From: Xenophilus sp. Marseille-Q4582
GTDB taxonomy: Bacteria > Pseudomonadota > Gammaproteobacteria > Burkholderiales > Burkholderiaceae_C
Length of the DNA: 64,000 bases
Assembly (NCBI RefSeq): GCF_916700565.1
Contig: NZ_CAKAKO010000003.1
Coordinates: 1 to 64,000 of the forward strand
Reading direction: 5' to 3'
In this document: one piece after another, positions 40,718-49,600 of the stretch
How positions within the stretch are numbered: position 1 is the first letter of the stretch
How the letters are laid out: each line of letters begins with the position of its first letter
The notes under the pieces: generated by a model
Seen by the model: the letters and a program-made list of their open reading frames with translations, nothing else
Told to the model about the DNA's origin: nothing
The model's database searches: none
Program-made: the position numbers and the translations under genes

Positions 40718-41122
40718 ATGAGCCTCGACGCCGCCCTCAACAAGGCCGCCGCTTCCGTCCCCGAATGCCTGGCTGCCGGCTACGTGGACGTATCCTCCGG
40801 CATGCTGCTGTCTATCAAGACCGTGGACTCGCACCCGCGCGAAGTCATCGACCTGGTGGCCGCGGCCACAGCCGACCTGTTCAACGGCCCCAACGTGTCG
40901 ATGATCGAGCGCATGTTCAAGAAGTCGCGCGGCCTGTCGGACGACGGCCACCATTACTTCCAGGAAATCATCGTCAACAGCGACAATCTGATCCACGTCT
41001 TCATGCGGGGCAAGCTCAACGCCGAGTACGTGGCGGTCTTCGTGTGCCGGCGCACGGCCAACCTGGGCATGGCGCTGACCAAGGCGCGGCTGGCGCTGCC
41101 GGACCTGGAGGCGGCGGTGTGA
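40718..41122 (+). CDS. roadblock/LC7-like protein
   Basis: This 134-residue protein looks like a roadblock/MglB-type fold: helix LNKAAASVPECLAAGYVDVS, strand-helix LLSIKTVDSHPREVIDLVAA, LIHVFMRGKLNAEYVAVFVC and a C-terminal helix. Roadblock proteins bind or regulate small GTPases and other NTPases. The AAGGAG site at 40707-40712 fixes the start. It follows the ATPase-phosphatase fusion, which suggests a partner role. Its stop (41120-41122) directly abuts the stop of exonuclease I on the other strand. Confidence 0.65.
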   Translation: MSLDAALNKAAASVPECLAAGYVDVSSGMLLSIKTVDSHPREVIDLVAAATADLFNGPNVSMIERMFKKSRGLSDDGHHYFQEIIVNSDNLIHVFMRGKLNAEYVAVFVCRRTANLGMALTKARLALPDLEAAV

Positions 41123-42574
41123 TCATTCAGGCTCCGGAACGACCCACTCGGCGTAGTCGTGCAGCGCGCCGAGGATTTCCTCGGCCCGCTCGTCGGCGTT
41201 TTGCGCCAGCGTGTCGATCTCGGTGAAGTAGGCATCCACGCTGAGCGCCCCGCCTTCGCCTTCCAGCAGCCGCGCCGCGCGCAGCGCCTGCCAGCGCGCC
41301 TGGCCCTCTTCGTCCAGCGTGTCCTCGAAGTTGCGCGCGCGGTAGCGGAACAGCAGCTCCTCCAGGCGTGGGTCGTCGAAGCTCGCGCGCTGCGTGGCCA
41401 GCTTCTCGCCCGACAGCTGGCGCAGGTCGTTCAGCCGCCGGCGGTCGGCGTTGCCGACGAAGCCGCCGTACAGGTCTTCGTCCACGTCCAGCGCGGGTGG
41501 CGCCTCGCGCGCATAGACCTGGGACCAGATCGCGCTCATGTCGGGCAGGCTGGCCGCGATCTCGGCATGGCGCAGCGCCTGCGACACGTCGATCCCCCAG
41601 CGCGCGGCCATCGCGTCGCTGAGCGTGCGCAGGTTGCCCACCACCATCGGCGACTTGTTGAGGTGCACGCCCTTGATGGGCAGGCGCTGCACGCCTTCGG
41701 GCAGGTCGGCGCTGCGCGTGAACAGGCGCTGGCGCAGCGTGGCCACGTCCAGCGTCGCCAGCTCGCCCGGATCGTGCGAGAGATCCCAGGCCAGCAGTTC
41801 GTTCCTGTTGGTCGGATGGCTGGCCAGCGGCCACATCAGCGCCAGGCAACCGCGCTCGGGCGCGAACATGCCCGACACATGCAGGAAGGGCCGCGCCGTC
41901 TCGCGCGTGGCGGGCAAGCCCAGTTCCTGCGCCACGCGGTCCTTCCTGTGCAGCGCGAACGCGAAGTCGAAGAGCCGGGGCTGCCGCGCGCGGATCAGCC
42001 GCGCCAGCGCGATGGTGGCGCGCACGTCGGACAGTGCATCGTGCGCCGCGTCATGCGTCAGGCCGTTGGCGCGCGTGAGGTCTTCGAGCTTGAAGCTGGG
42101 CCGGCCGTCGGCGTGCCTGGGCCATTCGATGCCTTCCGGCCGCAGCGCGTAGGTCAGGCGCACCACGTCCAGCAGGTCCCAGCGGCCGCAGTCGTTCTGC
42201 CATTCGCGCGCATAGGGGTCGATGAGGTTGCGCCAGAACAGGAAGCGCGTGACCTCGTCGTCGAAGCGCAGGGTGTTGTAGCCCACGCCGATGGTGCCGG
42301 GCTTCGAAAACGCGGCTTCGATCTGCGCCGCGAACTCGCGCTCGGGCAGGCCGCGCGCCAGGCACAGCTGCGGCGTGATGCCGGTAATGAGGCAGGACGT
42401 GGGGCTGGGCAGGAAGTCCGGCGCCGGCCGGCAGTAGAGCATCAGCGGCTCGCCGATCTCGTTGAGCTGCGCATCGGTGCGGATGGCCGCGAACTGCGCA
42501 GGCCGGTCGCGTCGCGGGTTGGCGCCGAAGGTTTCGTAGTCGTGCCAGAGGAAGGTGTGGGAGGAGGAAGTCAT
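41123..42574 (-). CDS. sbcB: exodeoxyribonuclease I
   Basis: ExoI degrades single-stranded DNA from the 3' end. The 483-residue protein has the DEDDh exonuclease motifs: FLWHDYETFGANP (residues 8-20), GYNTLRFDDEVTRFLFWRNL, and HDAAHDALSDVRATIALARL with the catalytic His/Asp, then the SH3-like and C-terminal helical domains. Its start lies 3 nt after the stop of the retron reverse transcriptase, so both are probably translated from one transcript. ExoI is a housekeeping repair enzyme, but single-strand exonuclease activity is relevant to msDNA ends. Confidence 0.93.
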   Translation of the reverse strand: MTSSSHTFLWHDYETFGANPRRDRPAQFAAIRTDAQLNEIGEPLMLYCRPAPDFLPSPTSCLITGITPQLCLARGLPEREFAAQIEAAFSKPGTIGVGYNTLRFDDEVTRFLFWRNLIDPYAREWQNDCGRWDLLDVVRLTYALRPEGIEWPRHADGRPSFKLEDLTRANGLTHDAAHDALSDVRATIALARLIRARQPRLFDFAFALHRKDRVAQELGLPATRETARPFLHVSGMFAPERGCLALMWPLASHPTNRNELLAWDLSHDPGELATLDVATLRQRLFTRSADLPEGVQRLPIKGVHLNKSPMVVGNLRTLSDAMAARWGIDVSQALRHAEIAASLPDMSAIWSQVYAREAPPALDVDEDLYGGFVGNADRRRLNDLRQLSGEKLATQRASFDDPRLEELLFRYRARNFEDTLDEEGQARWQALRAARLLEGEGGALSVDAYFTEIDTLAQNADERAEEILGALHDYAEWVVPEPE

Positions 42575-42577
42575 GAA

Positions 42578-44575
42578 CTACAGGATTCCGATGCTGCGCA
42601 GCACAGGCACCAGGACCAGGATGGCCAGCATGGCGAGGCTGAAATGGGACCAGCGCTGGTGCCGCGCCCAGTACGCGCCCAGCAGGTAGATGAGGCCGAA
42701 CACCGTGACGAAGCCGCTGCCGGACAGCGTGCCCGCGAGCCAGACCACGAAAAGCTGCAGCCAGTAGGTCTTGCGGCTGCGGGGCGACGCATCCGCCTTC
42801 CTGCCCCGGCCGGCGGCGCGGGCGTTGCGCGCCTGGCGGGCGGTGTCGACGCTGGCCGGCGCGCCCGAACGGGCCGGCGACCCGTTGCCGGAGCGCCCCG
42901 CAGGTGCGGCAACGGCCGCGCCGGCCTGCGCGGCGCGGCGGGCTTCGGCCGCGGCTTGGCGTTGGGCCGCACGCGCCTCGCGGATCTCGCCGTCGGTGCG
43001 CTGCCGCACGGGCGCCGGCGGCGATGCGGGCTGCCACCAGGGGCCCTGGGCACGCACCGGCGCCTCGCCCTGGGCCGCGCGGATGCGGAAGTCGCCCGCA
43101 GCAGTGCCGGGCGCAGCGGCTGGCGACGCGGCGGCCCGGCTCGCCAACGGCAACGCCTCGGCGGCCCGCACCAGGGCGCGGCCCTGGGCTTCGTTCACGC
43201 CTTGCACGAAATGGGCATAACCCAGCAGGCGCTCGCGGCTGGCGGGTTCGCCCTGCCAGTGCGCCGGCCCGGCGCCCGCGGTGCGCGCGCGGTGCAGCGC
43301 CGCGCGCAGCGCGCGGCGGCTCTGGCGCGACACGCCGGGCTGCGCGGCGTTGACCACGATGCCCGTCACTTCCTGCCGCGCGCCCTTGCGCATCACGCGC
43401 TCCTTGTCGGGATGCGGCTCGAAGCCTTCGTCGCGCAGGATCCAGCGCACACGGCGCAGCAGCGGGCCCACGCGCTGCGCGGCTTCGCCCGAGGCCGAGA
43501 AGCTCAGGTCGTCGGCGTAGCGCGTGTAGGCAAAGCCCAGCGTGCGCGCCAGGCCGGCCAGGCGGCGGTCCAGCCTGCGGCACAGCAGGTTGGTGAGCAT
43601 GGGGCTGGTCGGCGCGCCCTGCGGCAGCACGCGCTGGCCGGCCGCGCCGCCCACGAACCAGCGCTCGCCGTCCACCTGCAGCTCGTCGGCGCGGTTCTCG
43701 CTGCACAGCAGGGCCAGCACCGTGGCCACCGGTTCGGCATAGCCCAGGTGCGTGAACACGCCCTTGATGCGGCCGAAGCCGATGCTCGGGAAGAAGTCCT
43801 TCACGTCGAGGTTGACGACCACCTCCTGCCCGCAATGCGGCTGCGCATTGCCGACGACGGAGCGGCCCGGCAGGAAGCCGTGCGCCGCGTCGTGCGCGGG
43901 CACCTTGGCCAGGATGTTGTCGAGCACCCAGTACTGCGCGCGCTTGAGGCGCGGCATGGGCGCGGAAATCAGCCGCTCGCCGCCGCTCTTCTTGGGCAGC
44001 GTGAAGCGGCGGTAGTGCGTGTGGCGCCCCACCTCGCGGTGGAAGCTCAGGAAGCGCAGCTCGCCCAGCGCCACGCCCATGGCGCGGGCCAGCGCCTGCG
44101 GGCTGTCCAGGGCAGGCAGGCCATGCCGGGCCAGCCGCTCGGAGCGTCCGGCACGCAACGGCACGTGGGCCGCGGGCCGGTCAGCCGGGCGCTCCAGGCC
44201 GGCCGACACGCCCGCGCCCAGGTAGCCGATGCGCTGCTGGCGCTGCGCATGCCACTGCTGCGCGCGTTCGTACTGGCGCTGGGCGCGCTCGCGGGCCCGG
44301 CTGTCGCGCTGGGCGCGCGCGGCCGCCAGGCGCTCCTGGCGCATGGCGCGCAGGGCCTTCTCGGGGTCGCCCCGGAGGTGCAGCTCGGCCTGCAACTCGC
44401 CCAGCTCGCGCATCAGTGCGGCTTCGCGCTCGATCAACTCGGTGGCGGGCGCCGGCCGTGCTTCGTCGCGCGGCCAGAAGCCCAGGCGCTGCATCTCGGC
44501 CAGCACCACGGCGTCCTTGCTGGACGCGCGGATGCGCTCGAGGAGTTCGGCGCGGGTGGGTGCGGGGGCGGCCAT
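42578..44575 (-). CDS. retron-type reverse transcriptase with membrane-spanning C-terminal tail
   Basis: This 665-residue protein has an RT domain at about residues 185-460. The catalytic motif is YADD at 353-356 and the first catalytic Asp is in VNLDVKDFFPSIGF. The retron hallmarks are both present: NAQPH (NAxxH, region X, 243-247) and VTG (region Y, 403-405). The first 170 residues are a charged, probably coiled-coil extension. After the RT comes an Ala/Arg/Pro-rich linker (about 475-600), then hydrophobic segments (LQLFVVWLAGTLSGSGFVTV, FGLIYLLGAYW, LAMLAILVLVPVL), so the protein is probably membrane-anchored. GGAGG precedes the start. No intron maturase domain is present. Confidence 0.92.
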   Translation of the reverse strand: MAAPAPTRAELLERIRASSKDAVVLAEMQRLGFWPRDEARPAPATELIEREAALMRELGELQAELHLRGDPEKALRAMRQERLAAARAQRDSRARERAQRQYERAQQWHAQRQQRIGYLGAGVSAGLERPADRPAAHVPLRAGRSERLARHGLPALDSPQALARAMGVALGELRFLSFHREVGRHTHYRRFTLPKKSGGERLISAPMPRLKRAQYWVLDNILAKVPAHDAAHGFLPGRSVVGNAQPHCGQEVVVNLDVKDFFPSIGFGRIKGVFTHLGYAEPVATVLALLCSENRADELQVDGERWFVGGAAGQRVLPQGAPTSPMLTNLLCRRLDRRLAGLARTLGFAYTRYADDLSFSASGEAAQRVGPLLRRVRWILRDEGFEPHPDKERVMRKGARQEVTGIVVNAAQPGVSRQSRRALRAALHRARTAGAGPAHWQGEPASRERLLGYAHFVQGVNEAQGRALVRAAEALPLASRAAASPAAAPGTAAGDFRIRAAQGEAPVRAQGPWWQPASPPAPVRQRTDGEIREARAAQRQAAAEARRAAQAGAAVAAPAGRSGNGSPARSGAPASVDTARQARNARAAGRGRKADASPRSRKTYWLQLFVVWLAGTLSGSGFVTVFGLIYLLGAYWARHQRWSHFSLAMLAILVLVPVLRSIGIL

Positions 44576-44657
44576 TCAGTGCGCCTCCTGCGGTCGGGCC
44601 GGTGCCGCGGCGGCCCTGGTCGTGTCCATCGCAGAACGCGCGGCCGATGAAAAAGGT

Positions 44658-44884
44658 GATGCAGCGCGCTTCTCGTCGAAGAGCCCGCAGGGCCCTCGGG
44701 ACGGGGGCTGTTCACTCGACGCGGCCCCGCCACCCATGCGCGCATTCGCTTGCAGCAAGCCACTCCGGAATGGCGCATGGGTGGCAGGGGCCGCACAGTG
44801 AAAACGGCACCCGTGTCGCATGGAACGGCAGTTCACAAGGGCGGCGAAACACCACCCGGATGGCAAGAGCCTGCGCGCTGCATC
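44658..44884 (-). ncRNA. retron msr-msd non-coding RNA
   Basis: Read on the minus strand, a1 (GATGCAGCGCGC, 44884-44873) and a2 (GCGCGCTGCATC, 44669-44658) are perfect 12-nt complements. After a1 comes AGGC (possible branching G at 44871). An msr hairpin at 44857-44839 follows, a 6-bp stem (one G-U) around the loop UGUUUCG, very like the Ec86 msr loop. The msd is a very long hairpin (44802-44711): a stem of TTCACT, GCGGCCCC, GCCACCCATGCGC and CATTC with small bulges, capped by GCTTG-CTG-CAAGC. TACACT at 44897-44892 could be a -10 whose start site falls on the first base of a1. It fills the gap between the SWIM and RT genes. Confidence 0.85.
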
Positions 44885-44916
44885 GCGGCGCAGTGTAGTG
44901 CAGCGCGATGACCCGC

Positions 44917-46635
44917 TCATCGTGCATCCTCCTCGGCCACGGCCGCCGGCGCCGGGGCGGCTTCGCGCCGCAGCGCATCGATCTTGGGCTGCGCCACCAG
45001 CCGCAGGGCCAGCATGTGGCTGCACGGCCCGCGGCGCAGCCCGTGCTGCTGGAAATGCGAGCAGCTGCACTGCGCATCGGTCATGCGCTCGTCGGCGTCG
45101 AGCTCCAGCACGGGCCGCTCGGTCCGGCGGCCCTGCTTCACCTCGCCGCGCACGCGCAGGTGGCCTTCGGCCTGGTCGATGCCCTGCAAGCGCACGCCGC
45201 CGGCCAGCACCAGCTGCAGGCCGGCGTTCTCTTCCTCGCTCGCGGCCTGCAGCTGGCGCAGATCCAGCGGCTCGCGCATCAGCTCGCGCCAGGCGAAGCG
45301 GCCGGCGGCGATGTCGTACACGGCGCGGCCGGCCTGCGTCCACAGCGCGAGGGCCGCGCTCACGTCCGCGCGCGGCAGGCCGGTGCGCGCGGCGATCTGC
45401 GCGGGCGTGGCCTGCCAGTGCTGCTGCAGGTCCTGCGCCACGGCCAGCTTGGCGCTCTCGTCGATGGCATGGCGCGGGGCCAGCAGATGAAAGCGCGCGG
45501 CGGCCGACCAGTCGTTGGCCGACCAGCCCGACAGGCCCAGCGTCACCGTCACCTCGCCCATTTCCACCGCCCAGAAGCTGGGCAGGCCCGTGCCCAGCAG
45601 GTGCACGCGCACGCGCGTGGCCAGGGCGATCAGACGCTCGAGCAGCAACAGGCGGCGCCGGCCCCAGAGGCGGATGGTCTGCGGCGCCTTCAGGGCCTCG
45701 CCCACCAGCTGGCTGCGGCGCGTGGGCAGTTCGAGATTCCAGGGCTCGAAGACCAGCTTCGGTGCCGCCTCTGGCGCGAGTTCCACGCGGATGGAGCGCG
45801 GGCCGCCGCGCTCGCGATGCTGGCGCAGGGTGGCGCACAGGCTGTGCAGGTCCATCGGATGCAGCTCCAGCACCGTGGCCGGCAGCGCCATGGCGCTGGA
45901 CACCTGCAGGAAGCCGCGCACCCAGCTGTCGGGCAGATCGATCTTCTCTTCGTGCAGCGCCGGGTCGCTGCCCAGCTGCACGCCGAAGCCGCCCGGGTCC
46001 ACCGTGAGCCGTGTCTCGCGGTAGCCGCGGATCTTCTGGAACTCCTCGTAGAGGCTGGCCGAGTAGTCGATGTTGGTCGTGCCGCAGGCCATCTCGCCCG
46101 TGCGCTCGAACACGTTGTGCGACACGCTCACGGCGCAGTAGCTCGATTCGTCCTGGCTGAAGGCCTCGAAGAGCAGCCGGTCCGGGTGCACGGTGATGAC
46201 CGGGTCGAGCACATACCAAGCGTCGCGGTGGGCCTGGTAGAGCCAGTCGAAGTACTTGCGTTGCGCCCGGTAGAAGGGTTGCAGCAGGGCGGACTTCTTC
46301 TCGCGCAGCACGCCCAGTTCGGTGCGCAGGGCGGCCGCCCGCTCCTTCAGCTCGCCGGCGCGCGCCATGAACTGCGCAAGCAAGCTCTGTTCGTTCGCCT
46401 CCAGCCACTGGCGGTAGGCGCTCTTGTCGCGGCCGCGCGCGCGCATGTCACTCACGACCACCGAATGCAGGGCCGACAGCGCTTCGCGGAACTGCAGGTG
46501 GGCCAGCCCGTCGCGGCGCAAGGTGGCGTCGAAATGGGTGAGCGGGCGCAGCAAGTCGGGCGCGAAGCGGAAGGACTGCGCCGTGGCCGATGCGTCGACC
46601 GCGGTGCTGCCGAAGTACTGGTAGCGAAATTGCAT
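44917..46635 (-). CDS. SWIM zinc-finger protein of the retron cassette
   Basis: This 572-residue protein has a C-terminal SWIM zinc finger, CxC-x12-CxH: C523, C525, C538 and H540 in QCSCSHFQQHG and RGPCSHMLAL. Before it a segment around TPAQIAARTGLPRADVSAAL, WTQAGRAVYDIAAGRFAW looks like a winged helix. The N-terminal 300 residues have no recognised domain. SWIM domains bind DNA or proteins. A winged-helix SWIM protein together with an ARM/HEAT protein and an RT is the composition reported for type XIII retrons. The start MQFRYQYFG lies 20 nt after the HEAT gene stop; the longer open frame upstream is discarded because it overlaps that gene. Confidence 0.85.
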   Translation of the reverse strand: MQFRYQYFGSTAVDASATAQSFRFAPDLLRPLTHFDATLRRDGLAHLQFREALSALHSVVVSDMRARGRDKSAYRQWLEANEQSLLAQFMARAGELKERAAALRTELGVLREKKSALLQPFYRAQRKYFDWLYQAHRDAWYVLDPVITVHPDRLLFEAFSQDESSYCAVSVSHNVFERTGEMACGTTNIDYSASLYEEFQKIRGYRETRLTVDPGGFGVQLGSDPALHEEKIDLPDSWVRGFLQVSSAMALPATVLELHPMDLHSLCATLRQHRERGGPRSIRVELAPEAAPKLVFEPWNLELPTRRSQLVGEALKAPQTIRLWGRRRLLLLERLIALATRVRVHLLGTGLPSFWAVEMGEVTVTLGLSGWSANDWSAAARFHLLAPRHAIDESAKLAVAQDLQQHWQATPAQIAARTGLPRADVSAALALWTQAGRAVYDIAAGRFAWRELMREPLDLRQLQAASEEENAGLQLVLAGGVRLQGIDQAEGHLRVRGEVKQGRRTERPVLELDADERMTDAQCSCSHFQQHGLRRGPCSHMLALRLVAQPKIDALRREAAPAPAAVAEEDAR

Positions 46636-46655
46636 GGATCGGCGGTCTTTCGCGC

Positions 46656-49600
46656 TCAGGCTTCGGTCGGGCACGCGGGCGCGGCACCACGTGCTTCGGG
46701 CGGCACCCAGCGCATGAACGGCAGATTCAGTTGAGGGTGGCGCACCGCGATGTCGCGCAGCCCCGCGATGTACTGCGGCTGGTCGGTGCGGCTCGCGCCC
46801 ACCACCTGGCGCGCGAAGATGGCGGCCACCACCTCGGCGCAGGCGGGCCCGGTGATCTGCCGGCGCAGGAACTGCACGATGCGCGACTTGGCGGCGCGCG
46901 CACGGTGCACCTGGCTCAGCACCATGAGGAAGTACGGCTGCAGCGCGCGCAGGCGCCCGGCCCGCGCTTCGTCGACTTCGTCGGGCAGTTGCAGCAGCCA
47001 CTGCGTGACAAAGAGCTGCACCGAAGGGCCCGGGTGCTGGGCCAGCCGCGTCAGGCACAGCATCGCCTCGGGCGCGTCCATGCGGCCCATCAGGCGCGTG
47101 CGCCCCTGCGCCTGCACCCAGGGTTGCGGGTGGTCCACCCAGGCGATCAGCAGCTCGGGCGTGAGCGCCGCTTCGGGCAGGCGCTCGCCGAAGAGCCGGC
47201 GCACCCAGGGCTGCACGTCCTCGAACACGCTGTCGGCCGCGGGCAGCAGCTCGGCCGCCTCGTCGGGCGTGGCCTGCACGGGGTGGCCCAGGCGCGCGTC
47301 CAGGCCGCGTTGCGCGCGCTGGCGCACCGATGCATCCGCATGGCCGATCAAGCGCGCCCACTGGCGCAGGCTGTAGTCGCCGTCATGCAGCGAGTGCAGC
47401 GCCCAGGCGCCGTAGCGCTGGGCGCCCGTGGCACGCGCCTGCAATGCGCGCCAGCAGCCATCGGCATCGCTCGCGGGGGCCACCGGGGCCAGCGGACCGG
47501 TGAGCCAGCGCAGCAGGTCGTCGTGCACGCCCTCGCCCGCCTCGGCGCGGAACAGGCCGGCATGCAGGTGGGCCGCCAGTTCTTCGGCGGCCGGTGCGTC
47601 GACGGCCAGCCGCTCGATGGCCGGCGAAACCGCGGCGCGCACGCCGGCATCGGCATGCAGCGCGAATTCGCCGAGCAGCGCGGTCTGGCCGCGCAGCACG
47701 GCATCGGGCAGCGCGGCCAGCAGGCGCACGCCGCAGGCACAGCGGCGCGCATCGGCCGACGCCAGCAGCGTGCGCAGGGTGCCCGGCGGCAGCGTGGCCA
47801 GGCCCTGCGGATGGCGCAGCAGCCAGCCGCAGGCCAGCTCGACCAGGGGCACCGCCGGGTGCTGCAGCAACGCGTGCAGCGGCGCCTCGGGCACGCTGGC
47901 GGCCTGCGGCGCCCAGGGGCCGCCGATGAGCGCCTGCAGCTGGCGCACGATCTCGGGCAGCGCCGGCGTGTTCTCATCCAGCAGCGGCAAGGCGTGTTGC
48001 AGCTCGCCCAGCAAGGCGGGCACGTCGGCCTGCAGCGCCAGCCCCTGGCCGTGCATGCGCACCGCCGACTGGGGGGACAGCAGCATGGCGGCCACCAGCG
48101 CTGGATGGCGTGAAGCTTCGGGGCCGCGCCCCACCAGGGTGTCTGACAGCAACCCAGCCGCGCCCGCGTCGCGGCTGGCCGCCAGCGCGATCAGCCAGGG
48201 CAGCTGGGCCTCCAGCGTGTGCAGCCCGGCCAGCACTTCGCGCACTGCCGCCACGGCGACGGCGGCGGTCTGCGCATAGGGGCTGGCCAGCAGCGCGCGC
48301 AAGGTGGGCAACGGCGTGCGGGCCAGGAAAGGCAGGTGGTCGCGCAAGGCGCGCGCCATCACCCATTGCACGAGCGTGGAGCGGCTGCGCAGGGCCAGTT
48401 CGAGCAGCGCCTCGGGGTGCGCGTCCCACAGGGCGGGCTCGCCGTCCACGCGTTCAGGCGGCGGCTGGCTCAGGTCCAGCGGCGCGTCGGTCCACCACGC
48501 GCCGGTGCGCTGGCTGCTGCGCCGCAGGTCGGGAAAGCGCGCCAGCAAAAGGCGCGGCACCAGCAGCCAGTGCGCGGCGCCGTCCAGGTGGCGCATGCGG
48601 CGCTGGTAGCGGCCGTCCACGTGGTTCCAGTGCTCGCGCGAGCGGCGCTCGCCATGCACGGTGTCGTCCAGCTGCAGCAGCAGCGCCACGGCCAGCTTCG
48701 GTGCGTCGCTGTGGCCGATCTGCGCCAGCCGGCGCAGCAGGCGCAGCCCGCGCTGGCGCAGGTAGTTGCGCGTGGGGGGCGCGTAGGCGCTGATCAGGCC
48801 TTTGCCGCCGCGGATGTCCACCGCACGCGTGCGCAGTTCGCCGGTGCGCGGGTCGCGCCAGGCGCGGCGGTCGCGCGCATCGGGCCGCGTGGCTTCGAAG
48901 CGCGCATGCAGCAGAGCCAGGGTGTCGAGGTCGCGCCGCAGCTCGGCCGTCTTGTGGATGGCGCGCACGGCGCCGAACACGCCGGCCTCGAAACGCAGAT
49001 GCCGCAGGCTGGCCCGCACGGCGTGCAGCGCGGCGCCGTCGACCAGTGCCAGGTCGTAGCCCTCGAGCAGCCATTGCGACAGCGCGTCCCGCGCCGGGCC
49101 GTCGAGCGAAGGCTGCGCTGCGTCATCGGCGTCGGCGTCTGCATCGGCGCAGGCCGGCTGCGTGCTGGCGGATGCGCCGGCCCTGCGCAGCATCTCCGCC
49201 TCTTGCGCGTGCCAGCGCGCGCCCAGGCCACCCAGGCGCTCGGCGCGCGCAGGATCGTCGGCGCCCAGCAGCAGCCAGGCCTGGTCGGCGATGCGGCGCG
49301 TGGCGGCCGAGCGCCCGCGCTGTGCAAGCGCAGCCATGGCCTGCCGCGCGCCAGGGTCGCCCAGCCGCGCGATGGCGGCGGCCAGGCAGTAGTCGAGCAG
49401 GTCTTCCCCGCTCTCGATCAGCGACACGAGGCGCGGCACCAGGGCGCGCAGCGCCTGCTGGTCGGCGCTGGCGGCCCGCGCGGGATCGGCACGCTCGGCC
49501 ACGCGCCAGGTGCTGCGGGCCTGGCGGGCGGGCGGCAGCAGCTTCCAGCGCGAAGCCTGGAAGCGCGCCACCAGCGACGCGACCGCCGGCGATGGCGCGG

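Noticed and set aside
42578-44575. RT belonging to a group II intron or a diversity-generating retroelement
   Set aside because: No maturase X or endonuclease domain, no intron boundaries, and no template/variable repeat pair seen. The NAxxH and VTG motifs and the msr-msd RNA favour a retron.
41159-44650. Long plus-strand open frame opposite exonuclease I and the RT
   Set aside because: No family motifs and biased composition. The minus strand has YADD, NAxxH, VTG and the ExoI motifs.
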